Shown: positions 40,892 to 49,906, counted from the stretch's first letter. The stretch is DNA of 64,000 bases from JADCGM01 sp943370355 (GCA_943370355.1 CALRQP020000001.1:124001-188000); one strand, 5' to 3'. Made by a program: numbers and translations. Notes: generated from the sequence alone by a model not told the origin.

Positions 40892-43255
40892 TCAGGCGGC
40901 GATCAGGCCGGCCGGACGCGCCAACAGGTCCGCGATGGCAGCAGCGCGGATCGGTCGGCTGAACAGATAGCCCTGAATGTTCTCGCAGCCCTGATCCTTC
41001 AAACAGGCAAGCTGCGCCTCGGTCTCGACCCCTTCGGCGGTCGTCGTCATGTCAAGCGCGCCGGCGAGGTCGATGATCGCGCGGACGATGGCGCGTGCGC
41101 TGTCATCGCTATCGACCTCGCCGATGAACGAGCGGTCGATCTTGATCTTGTCGAACGGGAAGGCGCGCAGATAGCTCAGCGACGAATAGCCGGTGCCGAA
41201 ATCGTCGAGTGCGATGCGGACACCCAGCGAGCGCAGCCCATGCAGGAGATTGATCGTCGCCAGCGGCCCGTCGAGAAAGATCGACTCGGTCATCTCGATT
41301 TCGAGCCGGTGCGGCGGGAGGCCCGACTGGCTCAGCGCCTGCATCACCACATCGATGAAGCCCGGATTGCGGAATTGCAGCGCCGAGACATTGACGGCGA
41401 CGCGGACATGCTCGGGCCAGCGCATGGCCTCGCGGCACGCCTCGCGCATCGCCCATTCGCCCATCGTGACGATCAGGCCGCTGTCCTCGGCGATCGGGAT
41501 GAATTCGACGGGCGGCACCGCGCCGCGTTCGGGATGGTCCCAGCGCATCAAGGCTTCGAAACCCTCGATCTGCTGGGTGCGGACATTCCACGATGGCTGA
41601 TAGTCGAGCCGGAGCTGTCCCTCGGTCAGCGCGGTGCGCAGCGCCAGTTCCATCAGCCGGCGGCGGCGAACCTCGGCATCGAGCGCCGGCTCGAAGAAGC
41701 GGAACACGGCGCGCCCATCCTGCTTGGCGCGGTAGAGGGCGAGATCGGCATTTTTGAGCAGCGTATCCGCGTCGGCGCCGTCGTTCGGGCTGAGCGCAAT
41801 GCCGACGCTTGCGCCGCTGACCATCTGCTGGCCGCCAGCGTCCACCGGCTCGCGCATCCGGTCGACGATCGCCTGCGCGACCGCGCGCGACCGATCGACT
41901 CCGGCATGATCGGCAAGGATGATCGCAAACTCATCGCCGCCCAGCCGTGCGACGAGGCCGTCCGGCGCCAGTTCGCGCAGCAACGCGCCCACTGAACGCA
42001 GCAGCGCATCGCCGGTCGGGTGGCCGAAATTGTCGTTGATCCCCTTGAATCCGTCGAGATCTAGGCACAGCACCGCAACCTCGCCACCGCGCCGCGCGGC
42101 GCGCACAAGCTGACTGTCGAGTTGCTGGCCGAAGAAAGCGCGATTGGGCAGGCCGGTCAGCGTGTCGTGGAACGCGAGATGCGCGATGCGCTGCTCGCGC
42201 TCGACGATGCCCGAGGACATCCGGTTGAAGCTCTGCGCCAGCCGGCCGATCTCGTCGCTGCTGGCAACCGCGACCTCGGTGCGTGTCCCGTCCTCGAGCG
42301 CACGCGACGCCGCATCGAGGGCCTCAATCGGCCCTGCGATCCCGCGCGCCAGCCGGAAACTGCCGAGCACGACAGGGATCAACCCCAACAAGCCGGCGAA
42401 CAGGATGCTGAGTTCGAGCGGCCGATAGGGCCCGAGCGCCTTGCTCATCGGGTAGGTCAGCAGCAGCGCCGCTTCCGGCGAACCCGCCGCATTGGCAAGC
42501 GGCTTGGCGAGCGCGAGCGCACTGTCGCCGCCGATGTCGATTTCGGCCTGGACGCTGCGGCCACCCCGATCCGATTGCAGGACGAAGGCATTGAGTTCCC
42601 GGCTTCCGCCGAACGCCCGCCCGGTCGCCGGAACCCAATTCCCCCCAGCGTCGCGGCGCAGCATCGTCGCGGTCAGCGGGATCGACGACAATTGTTCGAG
42701 GCTATGCATTTCGGCATCGTCGAGCCGCAGTGCGAACACCACCCAGCCGATCTCGGTCGGGGCGAGGATCGGCGACACCACCATGCGGTAGACCGCATCG
42801 CCGCTGCCGAGCACGGCCTGATGCTCACCGTCGGCCAGTTCGTCAGGCAGGCGTCCGACGACTGTCCGGAGCGCGGCGGGTCCATTGCCGATCACCTCGC
42901 CGGATAGCGTGACCACGAACGCATTGCTGACATGTGCCCGCCGCCGCAGATTGGCGACGGCCGAGCGGATCGTTGCGCGATCATCGCTGGCGACGGCCGA
43001 GCGGAAGCCGAAGTCACGCGCCAGCACATCCGCCGATTCATTCAGCGTCCGGGTGCGCAGCTCCCAAAGCCGGTCGAACACGATCCCGCTGGTGTCGAGC
43101 TCCGCCTGCACCGAGCTGCGGGCGTGGCTGGCAATCATTTCGTAGGACGCGAACGCAATGACGAGAATGACCACAGCGAACAGCGACGTGTAGAGCGCCG
43201 CCAGCCGGGTGCTCACCCGCCGGAATTTCAGGTCGAACGTCAGGCCCCCCAGCAT
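40892..43255 (-). CDS. Membrane GGDEF-EAL cyclic-di-GMP signalling protein
   Basis: A 787-residue sensor. It has a membrane helix (~18-40), a periplasmic sensing domain (~41-275) and a second helix (LSILFAGLLGLIPVVLGSF), then HAMP. The GGDEF domain carries an intact ARLGGDEFAIIL and the EAL domain an intact IEGFEALMRW with EMTESIFLD and DDFGTGYSSL. Both catalytic signatures look usable, so it could make or degrade c-di-GMP. No RxxD inhibitory site is evident before GGDEF. It converges on the porin gene with a 4-bp gap; cupredoxin, porin and c-di-GMP protein together suggest copper or redox sensing (inference). Confidence 0.92.
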   Translation of the reverse strand: MLGGLTFDLKFRRVSTRLAALYTSLFAVVILVIAFASYEMIASHARSSVQAELDTSGIVFDRLWELRTRTLNESADVLARDFGFRSAVASDDRATIRSAVANLRRRAHVSNAFVVTLSGEVIGNGPAALRTVVGRLPDELADGEHQAVLGSGDAVYRMVVSPILAPTEIGWVVFALRLDDAEMHSLEQLSSIPLTATMLRRDAGGNWVPATGRAFGGSRELNAFVLQSDRGGRSVQAEIDIGGDSALALAKPLANAAGSPEAALLLTYPMSKALGPYRPLELSILFAGLLGLIPVVLGSFRLARGIAGPIEALDAASRALEDGTRTEVAVASSDEIGRLAQSFNRMSSGIVEREQRIAHLAFHDTLTGLPNRAFFGQQLDSQLVRAARRGGEVAVLCLDLDGFKGINDNFGHPTGDALLRSVGALLRELAPDGLVARLGGDEFAIILADHAGVDRSRAVAQAIVDRMREPVDAGGQQMVSGASVGIALSPNDGADADTLLKNADLALYRAKQDGRAVFRFFEPALDAEVRRRRLMELALRTALTEGQLRLDYQPSWNVRTQQIEGFEALMRWDHPERGAVPPVEFIPIAEDSGLIVTMGEWAMREACREAMRWPEHVRVAVNVSALQFRNPGFIDVVMQALSQSGLPPHRLEIEMTESIFLDGPLATINLLHGLRSLGVRIALDDFGTGYSSLSYLRAFPFDKIKIDRSFIGEVDSDDSARAIVRAIIDLAGALDMTTTAEGVETEAQLACLKDQGCENIQGYLFSRPIRAAAIADLLARPAGLIAA

Positions 43256-43320
43256 CCGGGAGGCATGTCACGAAATCCTTGACGAGTCATTAACCCTGTT
43301 TGCGGGTGCCGGAATCAACA

Positions 43321-43344
43321 GGGCCGAGGCTTTCGCCCCGGCCC
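43321..43344 (-). terminator. Hairpin after nusG, possible terminator
   Basis: On the minus strand GGGGCCGGGGCGAAAGCCTC then GGCCC makes a strong stem with a GAAA loop 27 bp past nusG. No proper U-run follows (TGTTGATT), so it may act with Rho or as an mRNA end stabiliser. Confidence 0.5.
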
Positions 43345-43370
43345 CATGATCTCTCAAGCGAGGTTTACGT

Positions 43371-43913
43371 TCAGCTCTTCGACTTCTGCACCTGCTCGAA
43401 CTCGAGTTCGACCGGCGTGGCGCGGCCGAAGATGCTGACCGAGACCTTGACGCGACCGCGGTCGAAATCGATTTCCTCGACGAGGCCCATGAAGCTCGCG
43501 AACGGGCCGTCCAGAACCTTGACCTGATCGCCGATCTCGAAATCCACTTTGAGCTTCGGCTTGGCGGCGGTGACGGCGTCGTCGACCTTGGTGTTCAGAA
43601 TCCGCGCGGCTTCCGCCTCGCTGATCGGCTGCGGCTTGCCCTGCGAGCCGAGGAAGCCGGTGACCTTCGGCGTGTTCTTGACGAGGTGGTAGACGTCGTC
43701 CGACATCTCCAGCTTCGCCAGCACATAGCCGGGGAAATATTTGCGGTCGGAGGTGACCTTCTTGCCGCGGCGGACTTCGGTCACCTTCTCGACGGGGACT
43801 TCCACCGCCTCGACGAAGGGCTCCAGCCCCATGCGGGTCGCATCGGCGAGGATGGCGTCCCGCACCTTGTTCTCGAAGCCCGAATAGGCGTGAATGATGT
43901 ACCAGCGCGACAT
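43371..43913 (-). CDS. nusG: Transcription termination/antitermination factor NusG
   Basis: A 180-residue NusG. The N-terminal NGN domain reads WYIIHAYSGFENKVRDAI, DRKYFPGYVLAKLEMSDDVY and TPKVTGFLG. The C-terminal KOW domain is FEIGDQVKVLDGPFASFMGL. It binds RNA polymerase and links it to Rho and to the ribosome. It follows secE by 18 bp. Unlike the usual arrangement, rplK does not follow. Confidence 0.97.
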   Translation of the reverse strand: MSRWYIIHAYSGFENKVRDAILADATRMGLEPFVEAVEVPVEKVTEVRRGKKVTSDRKYFPGYVLAKLEMSDDVYHLVKNTPKVTGFLGSQGKPQPISEAEAARILNTKVDDAVTAAKPKLKVDFEIGDQVKVLDGPFASFMGLVEEIDFDRGRVKVSVSIFGRATPVELEFEQVQKSKS

Positions 43914-43931
43914 GGGGTCTTGTTCTCTCGC

Positions 43932-44135
43932 CTAATTGCCGGACAGCAGGGTCAGCAGTCCCTTGACGCCGAACCCGAGCACCGCGTCGACCACGGTGAA
44001 AAAGGCCGACAGGATCGCCACCATGATAAGCACCATGATCGCGCCCTGCACGGTTTCCTTGCGTGTCGGCCAGGTGATCTTGCCGGCTTCCTGCCGGACC
44101 TGCCGCACGAACTCGCCGGGGGATGGTTTTGCCAA
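43932..44135 (-). CDS. secE: Protein translocase subunit SecE
   Basis: A 67-residue single-span SecE. The amphipathic helix FVRQVRQEAGKITWPTRKET with the conserved W-P-T is followed by one membrane segment (MVLIMVAILSAFFTVVDAVL). It stabilises SecY in the translocon. The start is a TTG at 44135 (MAKPSPGEF), matching how alphaproteobacterial SecE begins; a TTG at 44156 would add seven residues. It lies between tRNA-Trp and nusG, the classical order. Confidence 0.93.
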   Translation of the reverse strand: MAKPSPGEFVRQVRQEAGKITWPTRKETVQGAIMVLIMVAILSAFFTVVDAVLGFGVKGLLTLLSGN

Positions 44136-44259
44136 AGCGCTCGTCCCGTCTTTCAAACAACAACAGCCGGCCCGCGAACCGCCCCTCTGGCGGCCACCGG
44201 CTGGCGAAATCTGCTTCCCGGCCCGTCGTCCCTGCCGCCCGTTGCCTGGCGGCGGCGGA

Positions 44260-44335
44260 TGGCAGGAGTGGAGGGACTCGAACCCACGGCCCTCGGTTTT
44301 GGAGACCGATGCTCTACCAACTGAGCTACACTCCT
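44260..44335 (-). tRNA. tRNA-Trp (CCA)
   Basis: On the minus strand: AGGAGTG acceptor, TAGCTCAGTTGGTAGAGCA D-arm, anticodon arm CGGTCTCCAAAACCG with anticodon CCA, T-arm GTGGGTTCGAGTCCC, and encoded 3' CCA at 44260-44262. Upstream of secE, as is common in Proteobacteria. Confidence 0.97.
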
Positions 44336-44354
44336 ATCGGTCCGGGAGCGGCGC

Positions 44355-44383
44355 TGTATAGTTGGCGCACCCCACAGGCGCAA
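44355..44383 (-). promoter_or_regulatory. Predicted promoter of tRNA-Trp-secE-nusG
   Basis: TTGCGC (44378-44383), 17-bp spacer, TATACA (44355-44360), 19 bp before the tRNA. Confidence 0.7.
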
Positions 44384-44472
44384 GCCGATTCCCCGGACGG
44401 CGCAAGGCGATGAACATGCGAACGGCGGGAAGCTGGACCTCCGGCCGTTGCGCGCGTTCATTGTGACGCGGC

Positions 44473-45255
44473 TTAGTCGGCCGCAGTACCCGGTTCGGCC
44501 ATCTTGCGATGCTGCTCAGCGAGCACCGCTGCCGGGGTCACATGCGCGACGGCTGCCTGCACCTTATTCTTCCAGCCCGAGACAATATGGGCGCTGCCGT
44601 CCATCAGGGCATCCCAGCCATCGCGCGCGACCTTCGCAGCATCGTCCTTCTGCTGCGTGCCAACCTTGGTATCGTCCATATCGGCGCGGTTGAAGAACTC
44701 CGTATCGGTCGCGCCCGGCATCAACGTGGTGATGGTGACGCCCTCGGCATCCTTCAGCTCGTTGCGGATCGCATCGGCGAAGCTGTCCACGAACGCCTTG
44801 GTGCCATTGTAGACCGCATTGAACGCGCCCGGCATGAAGCCGGCGATTGAGCCGGTGATCAGCACCTTGCCGTCGTTGCGCGCCACCATCGGCCTCAGCA
44901 CTTTCTGGAGCAGATACACCGTGCCGGTGATGTTGGTATCGACGACGCGCCGCCAATCCTCGACACTCTGCTCGAGGAAGCCGTGCCCGAGGCCGCGCCC
45001 GGCGTTGGCGCACAGCAGGTCGATCTGCCGCCCGGCCGCAGTAGCCAGCAGCCGGTCGACACCCTCGATGGTTGCGAGGTCGGCCTGCAGCGCCGTCACC
45101 TCGCCGCCATGCTGGCGGAAATCGCGCGCCGCATCTTCGATGAGCGCCTCGTCGGCAACGACGAGCAGGTCATAGCCATTCTCGGCAGCGAGGCTGGCGA
45201 GTTCGAACCCGATGCCCGTCGAGGCACCGGTGACGATCGCAAATTTGTCGGCCAT
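44473..45255 (-). CDS. Short-chain dehydrogenase/reductase
   Basis: A 260-residue classical SDR starting at ATG 45255 with AGGAG upstream. The cofactor loop is TGASTGIG (residues ~8-15), the NAG motif is CANAGRG, the catalytic Ser is in ITGSIAGF, and Y-x-x-x-K is YNGTK. The C-terminal part, including the MPGATDTEF stretch, is usual. The substrate is unknown. It follows the alcohol dehydrogenase gene by 19 bp, so the two and the SRPBCC gene form one operon, perhaps for stress or detoxification (inference). Confidence 0.92.
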   Translation of the reverse strand: MADKFAIVTGASTGIGFELASLAAENGYDLLVVADEALIEDAARDFRQHGGEVTALQADLATIEGVDRLLATAAGRQIDLLCANAGRGLGHGFLEQSVEDWRRVVDTNITGTVYLLQKVLRPMVARNDGKVLITGSIAGFMPGAFNAVYNGTKAFVDSFADAIRNELKDAEGVTITTLMPGATDTEFFNRADMDDTKVGTQQKDDAAKVARDGWDALMDGSAHIVSGWKNKVQAAVAHVTPAAVLAEQHRKMAEPGTAAD

Positions 45256-45274
45256 GTTACGCAACTCCTACGGG

Positions 45275-46456
45275 TCAGGCGGCCAGGCCGGGCTTGAGCA
45301 CGACCTTGGTCACTTCATTCTGGTTGTCGTGAAACATCTCGTAGCCTTCCGGCGCGGCTTCGAGCGGCATCCGGTGGCTGATCAGGAAGGTCGTATCGAT
45401 CTTCTCCTCAAGGATCGCCGTCAGCAGTGCGGGCAGATAGCGCTGCACATTGGTCTGGCCCGTCTTGAGCGTCAGGCCCTTTTCCATGAACGCGCCGAGC
45501 GGGAATTTGTCCACGAAGCCGCCATAGACGGCCGGCATCGACACGCGGCCGCCCTTGCGGCAGGCGATGATGGCCTGACGGATCGAATGGGTACGATCGG
45601 TGCCGAGGAAGGTCGAGACCTTCAATTGGTCGATGACATTGTCGACGAACAGGCCATGCGCCTCGAGGCCGACCGCATCGATCACCGCGTCGGGGCCGAT
45701 GCCGCCCGTCATGCGGATCAGCGCCTCATAGGTCTGGGTTTCCTCGAAATTGATCGTCTCGGCGCCGAACTTCTTCGCGAGTTCGAGCCGGTGTGGGAAA
45801 TGATCGATCGCGATGACGCGCGCGGCACCAAGCAGGAAGGCCGACTGGACTGCGAACAGCCCGACCGGGCCGCAGCCCCAGACGGCGACAGTGTCGCCAG
45901 GCTCGATGTCGGCATTCTCCGCCGCCATCCAGCCGGTCGGCAGGATGTCGGACAGGAACAGCACCTTGTCGTCCTCGATACCGTCGGGGATGACGATCGG
46001 GCCGACGTCGCTGAACGGCACCCGCACATATTCGGCCTGGCCGCCGGCATAGCCACCGGTCAGGTGGCTGTAGCCGAACAGCGCTGACATCGGCTGGCCG
46101 TACAGCTCCTGCCCGATGTCCTGATTGTCAGCCGGATTGCCATTGTCGCAGGCCGCATATTGCTGCTTGCCGCAGTGGAAGCAGGAGCCGCAGGCGATCG
46201 TAAACGGCACCACGACGCGCTGGCCCTTCTGGAGCGTGCTCGCCGAACCCGTCTCGACGACTTCGCCCATGAACTCATGGCCAAGGATGTCGCCGGCCTG
46301 CATCGTCGGGATGTAGCCGTCGTACAGATGCAGATCGGACCCGCAGATCGCCGTAGAGGTGACCTTGATGATCGCGTCGCGCGGGTTGAGGATTTCGGGG
46401 TCGTCGACCGTATCCACTCGGACGTCATGCTTGCCGTGCCAGGTGAGCGCGCGCAT
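45275..46456 (-). CDS. Zinc-dependent alcohol dehydrogenase (formaldehyde dehydrogenase-like)
   Basis: A 393-residue medium-chain dehydrogenase. The catalytic zinc region is TAICGSDLHLYDGYI with GHEFMGEVVETG, the four-Cys structural zinc loop is ACGSCFHCGKQQYAACDN, and the NAD(P) loop is VWGCGPVGLFAVQS. The overall sequence resembles the glutathione-independent formaldehyde dehydrogenase group, in which related proteins act on diverse alcohols or aldehydes. It is cytoplasmic. Its ATG shares one base with the stop of the SRPBCC gene upstream (TGATG). Confidence 0.92.
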   Translation of the reverse strand: MRALTWHGKHDVRVDTVDDPEILNPRDAIIKVTSTAICGSDLHLYDGYIPTMQAGDILGHEFMGEVVETGSASTLQKGQRVVVPFTIACGSCFHCGKQQYAACDNGNPADNQDIGQELYGQPMSALFGYSHLTGGYAGGQAEYVRVPFSDVGPIVIPDGIEDDKVLFLSDILPTGWMAAENADIEPGDTVAVWGCGPVGLFAVQSAFLLGAARVIAIDHFPHRLELAKKFGAETINFEETQTYEALIRMTGGIGPDAVIDAVGLEAHGLFVDNVIDQLKVSTFLGTDRTHSIRQAIIACRKGGRVSMPAVYGGFVDKFPLGAFMEKGLTLKTGQTNVQRYLPALLTAILEEKIDTTFLISHRMPLEAAPEGYEMFHDNQNEVTKVVLKPGLAA

Positions 46457-46995
46457 CAGTTATTCTCCTCGTCGCGCTCGGCGCGGGTGCGGGCGGCGGT
46501 GGCCACCTCGCCGGTTTCCATGAGTTGCTTGAAGCGGCGCAGGTCGCGGCGCACCTGGATCGACGGCTCGCGCTGAAACAGCTTGGCGACGAGCTTGCCG
46601 ACGACGCCCGCCGGCGGATCATACTGGATGATCGCGTTGACGATGGTGCCGCGGTCGCCCTGCGCATCTTCGAACAGCACCCGGCCGCTGTTGGGCACAT
46701 CGGCATCTTCCTCGGCTTGCCAGCTGATCGAGCGGCCGTCCTCCTCGGAAGTTACGCGCGACGTCCATTCGACGGTCTTGCCGCCGGGGGCCTTGACCAC
46801 CCAGTGCGACCGCTCGGAGTCGAGCGTCTCGATCCGCTCGACATTGTCCATGAAGGTCGCGAGGTTCGTGAAGTTGCGCCAATAGGCGAACAGCTCTCCC
46901 CGCGGGCGGTTGATGGTGACGGTCCAGCCGACGGTATCGTCGGGCGCGTTGGATTTCGACGTGATCTGGGGCGCGTCGTCGCGAACTTCGCTCAT
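46456..46995 (-). CDS. SRPBCC/polyketide-cyclase-like (CoxG/START-type) protein
   Basis: A 179-residue protein with the SRPBCC fold: DTVGWTVTINRPRGELFAYW, RNFTNLATFMDNVERIETLD, and the C-terminal helix region VVGKLVAKLFQREPSIQVRR with a trailing charged tail. The family binds hydrophobic ligands in a deep cavity. Close relatives are often next to alcohol dehydrogenase and SDR genes, as here. ATG 46995 has a GGGAGA ribosome site. Confidence 0.85.
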   Translation of the reverse strand: MSEVRDDAPQITSKSNAPDDTVGWTVTINRPRGELFAYWRNFTNLATFMDNVERIETLDSERSHWVVKAPGGKTVEWTSRVTSEEDGRSISWQAEEDADVPNSGRVLFEDAQGDRGTIVNAIIQYDPPAGVVGKLVAKLFQREPSIQVRRDLRRFKQLMETGEVATAARTRAERDEENN

Positions 46996-47121
46996 TGAGG
47001 TCTCCCGGAGGGCAGGTGACGCGCAGAACTCCGGGTGGAGGCCGCGCGTTCCGGACTTTCTGGAAACCAATCGCCTGCGAAACGCTCTTGGTGCGTGGCG
47101 GCAATGGGGCGGATGGGACAC

Positions 47122-47195
47122 TGGAGCGGGTAGAGGGAATCGAACCCTCGTATGAAGCTTGGAAGGCTACCGCTCTACCATTGAGCTATACCCGC
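47122..47195 (-). tRNA. tRNA-Gly (TCC)
   Basis: On the minus strand: GCGGGTA acceptor, TAGCTCAATGGTAGAGC D-arm, anticodon in AGCCTTCCAAGCT (TCC), T-arm GAGGGTTCGATTCCC, CCA encoded at 47122-47124. Confidence 0.96.
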
Positions 47196-47258
47196 ATCCC
47201 GTGCCGCCCATTCTGCCAGCCTCGGCCCCGGCTTGCCAGCCGAAGCTTTAGCGAAGGC

Positions 47259-47344
47259 TGGTGGAGGAGGTTGGATTTGAACCAACGTAGGGAGAACCCG
47301 GCAGATTTACAGTCTGCTGCCATTGACCGCTCGGCCACTCCTCC
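47259..47344 (-). tRNA. tRNA-Tyr (GTA)
   Basis: On the minus strand: GGAGGAGTGGCCGAGCGGTC start, anticodon arm GCAGACTGTAAATCTGC (GTA), a long variable arm as expected for Tyr, T-arm TTGGTTCAAATCCAA, CCA encoded at 47259-47261. It lies 63 bp upstream of tRNA-Gly on the same strand. Confidence 0.96.
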
Positions 47345-47441
47345 ACGGAGCGAGGCGGCTAAATGGCGAACGGGTCCGGCAGTGTCAATTGCTTCCGGCC
47401 CTGCTTGACGCGGGGCGGTGCCGGGGCGGAAGGTGGCGGCC

Positions 47442-48044
47442 ATGAAACGCGCCCTCCTTTCCGCCCTGCTCGCCACCATGCTCGCCGTGCCTGCCTCCGC
47501 TTATGTGCCGACCGCTGAGGACAAGTTGTTCGCGCTTACGCCGGCTGATTTCCAGCAGACCGCACACGACCGGGAGGATGGAGCGACTGTTACCATCGAC
47601 ACCGAACGCGGCTTCGTCGAATCGCACGGCCTCATGGCCGGCGACTCGAACGACAATTACCTGCGGGCAGTCATCGACAAGGCGACCGGCAAGACACGGT
47701 ACCAACTGGTCCAGACCGTCCGCTATCGCGGCGGCTGGCGTTATTTCCACACGGCGGAGCTCGAGGGCGGGAGTGCCAAACTCGACATTGCCGCGCGTGA
47801 AGTTGCGGGCTGCTACGGCTCGAAGACGTCGAGCTGCCTGCTGCGCGAGGAAGTGTCATTCGATATTCCCGAGGCGTCACTGCGCACGCTCGCTGCAACC
47901 TGGCGCCCCAGAAGCCGCACCAGCTGGCCCTATCGCCTGAAGGCCACCGCTAATGAGGACTTCACCGGCAGCATCGCACCTGCGGAGGCCGCAGGGCTGC
48001 TTCGCGCCGTGGAGGTCTGGCAGTCGAAGCACCGCGCCTCTTAG
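47442..48044 (+). CDS. Secreted hypothetical protein
   Basis: A 200-residue protein with a clear signal peptide (MKRALLSALLATMLAVPASA). The mature part has beta-rich stretches (GATVTIDTERGFVESHG, YQLVQTVRYRGGWRYFHTAE) and a cysteine pair (GCYGSKTSSC). I do not recognise a family. ATG 47442 begins the signal peptide; eight residues upstream in the same frame are discounted. It is single, convergent with the following membrane-protein gene. Confidence 0.75.
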   Translation: MKRALLSALLATMLAVPASAYVPTAEDKLFALTPADFQQTAHDREDGATVTIDTERGFVESHGLMAGDSNDNYLRAVIDKATGKTRYQLVQTVRYRGGWRYFHTAELEGGSAKLDIAAREVAGCYGSKTSSCLLREEVSFDIPEASLRTLAATWRPRSRTSWPYRLKATANEDFTGSIAPAEAAGLLRAVEVWQSKHRAS

Positions 48045-48057
48045 GCACGGGTGGCGG

Positions 48058-48801
48058 TCAGCGCCCGAGCGCGATGACGCTGTTGGAGAAGGCCAGCCAT
48101 GCTTCGGTCTGCCACAGCTGCACGGCGAGCGCCTCCACGCCGACGACGAGCAGCCCCCCCCATAGTGTCGCGCGGTGCAGGCGTCTGAGCGTCAGCAAAT
48201 CCCACAGGACCAGCGCAAGCAGGAACAGGTTCGCCACGCCGAACAGCATGAGATAGGCACCGGCCGCAGGCGGGACGAGCGGCAGCCGCCCGGCTGCAGG
48301 CGACATCAGCACGATCATCGCGAGCAGCATCAGCCGCTTGTGAGACTGCGGGTCGCGGCGCACCGCCAGCGCCCAGCCCGCGAGGATAGGGAATACCAGA
48401 ACTGCCGCAAACGGTACGGCGATGAACGACGCCGGCGGTGCAACCGGTGGACCGGCTGCGCGCAGCGCCCCATGGACCGAAACCATCGCCATCGTGACCA
48501 GCAGCACCGGGACCAGCACGAATCCGACTGTCCCGAGCTTGCGGTGCACATCGACCCGCCCCGCCGCGACCAGCGAGGTCTGCACGACAAACAGCAGCGT
48601 CCAGATTGTGAATAGGCCGCCGTGTAGCACGACCAGCGGCGTCAGCGGCAGGATGGGGGCCGGCACCCAATTGCCCATCAGCCCCTTGAGGAAGAAGCTC
48701 GGCGCAAACCCGGCAAACACCGTGGCCGCCATCACCAGCGCCATGCCCGAGAAGAAGCGCCGCTCGCGTTTCAGGCGCGGCGGTAATGCGATCGTGGCCA
48801 T
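48058..48801 (-). CDS. Polytopic membrane protein of unknown function
   Basis: A 247-residue protein with about seven hydrophobic segments (for instance GMALVMAATVFAGFAPSFFL, LFTIWTLLFVVQTSLVAAGR, LGTVGFVLVPVLLVTMAMVS). The loop GRVDVHRKLG with a conserved His resembles a group of uncharacterised proteins that may bind haem; this is tentative. It has no enzyme motif. It converges on the secreted-protein gene. Confidence 0.7.
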   Translation of the reverse strand: MATIALPPRLKRERRFFSGMALVMAATVFAGFAPSFFLKGLMGNWVPAPILPLTPLVVLHGGLFTIWTLLFVVQTSLVAAGRVDVHRKLGTVGFVLVPVLLVTMAMVSVHGALRAAGPPVAPPASFIAVPFAAVLVFPILAGWALAVRRDPQSHKRLMLLAMIVLMSPAAGRLPLVPPAAGAYLMLFGVANLFLLALVLWDLLTLRRLHRATLWGGLLVVGVEALAVQLWQTEAWLAFSNSVIALGR

Positions 48802-48876
48802 GCCGGCTCCCCCAAATTACCCCGCCAAGCGATCTAGGTCGTTTGCAAGCAGCTGTCATCCCGCTAAGCCCCGGCT

Positions 48877-49641
48877 ATGTCCCGCCGCCCGCAAAAACGT
48901 CATGGCACCGCCAATCGTGCCGATGCCCGCTACCCGCGCTTCTGGGGCCGCCATGCGGTCACCGCAGCGCTCGCCAACCCCGACCGCGTCAAGCGCAAGC
49001 TCTGGGTCACCCATGACGCGAAGGACCTGCTCGACATCCCGCGTGGGCTCGAGGTGCAATTTGGCGACGCAGCCGACCTGGCGCGTCTGTCGGGCTCCGA
49101 CGCGCCGCATCAGGGCATGGTGCTCGAAGTCGAGCCACTGGAAAATCCGTGGCTCGGCGACATTTTCGCAAGCGGCGAGGGCAACAGCCGCCCGCTGCTC
49201 GTGCTCGACCAGGTCACCGACCCACATAATGTCGGTGCGATCCTGCGCTCGGCTGCCGCCTTCGATGCACTGGCGATTGTCACGCAGGACCGCCATGCGC
49301 CGAACGAGAGTGGCGCGCTTGCCAAGGCGGCGTCGGGCACGCTGGAGACGGTGCCATGGACGCGTGTCGTCAACTTGTCCCGCGCGCTCGACGAGATTGC
49401 CGAGGCGGGCTTTTGGCGCATCGGCCTGACCGGCGAAGCGACGCTGACGCTCGAGGCGGCGCTCGGCGACACGCGTCCGGCGCTGGTGCTCGGCGCGGAG
49501 GGCGAGGGCATGCGCCAGAACACCGCCCAGCATTGCGACGAACTCGCGCGCCTGCCGATCTCCAGCGCCGTCGAAAGCCTCAACGTATCTAACGCCGCCG
49601 CCATCGCGCTCTATGCCGCGCAAAGCCGGAGAGCCAAGTGA
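48877..49641 (+). CDS. rlmB: SpoU-family 23S rRNA 2'-O-methyltransferase RlmB
   Basis: A 254-residue TrmH/SpoU methyltransferase. It has an N-terminal L30e-like substrate-binding domain (YPRFWGRHAVTAALANPDRV) and a C-terminal trefoil-knot SPOUT domain with DPHNVGAILRSAAAF, LVLGAEGEGM and ESLNVSNAAAIALY. RlmB methylates a conserved guanosine of 23S rRNA; a TrmH-like tRNA target is a less likely alternative. Its stop overlaps the start of the next gene (GTGA). Confidence 0.9.
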   Translation: MSRRPQKRHGTANRADARYPRFWGRHAVTAALANPDRVKRKLWVTHDAKDLLDIPRGLEVQFGDAADLARLSGSDAPHQGMVLEVEPLENPWLGDIFASGEGNSRPLLVLDQVTDPHNVGAILRSAAAFDALAIVTQDRHAPNESGALAKAASGTLETVPWTRVVNLSRALDEIAEAGFWRIGLTGEATLTLEAALGDTRPALVLGAEGEGMRQNTAQHCDELARLPISSAVESLNVSNAAAIALYAAQSRRAK

Positions 49642-49889
49642 ACCTCGCGATCGACATCATCGGCTGGATCGGCGCGATCCTGATCCTCGGTGCCTACGGC
49701 CTGCTGTCGAGCGGCCGCCTGACGTCCAACAGCCGGCTGTTCCAATGGATGAACATCGTCGGCGCGGTCGGCTTCATCATCAACAGCGGCTGGAAAGAGG
49801 CCTATCCGTCAGCCGCGCTCAATGTGGCTTGGGTCGGCATCGGGCTGGCGACGCTGTGGCGGATGCGGAACCCAAAACCTCTCCCTTGA
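49638..49889 (+). CDS. Small CBU_0592-like membrane protein
   Basis: An 83-residue protein with three hydrophobic helices (DIIGWIGAILILGAYGLLSS, MNIVGAVGFIINSGW, ALNVAWVGIGLATLW), the pattern of the CBU_0592 family whose function is unknown. It starts with GTG inside the rlmB stop. The final residues (PLP) and stop lie inside a REP palindrome. Confidence 0.8.
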   Translation: MNLAIDIIGWIGAILILGAYGLLSSGRLTSNSRLFQWMNIVGAVGFIINSGWKEAYPSAALNVAWVGIGLATLWRMRNPKPLP

Positions 49890-49898
49890 GGGGAGAGG
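49878..49898. repeat. Solo REP palindrome
   Basis: CCTCTCCCTTGAGGGGAGAG then G: the outer hairpin of the 11144-11293 element, standing alone and crossing the stop codon of the small membrane protein. Confidence 0.75.
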
Positions 49899-49906
49899 GA
49901 AAGGCA

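Noticed and set aside
43321..43344. Hairpin after nusG as a classical terminator
   Set aside because: No U-run follows, so only a possible terminator is listed, at reduced confidence.
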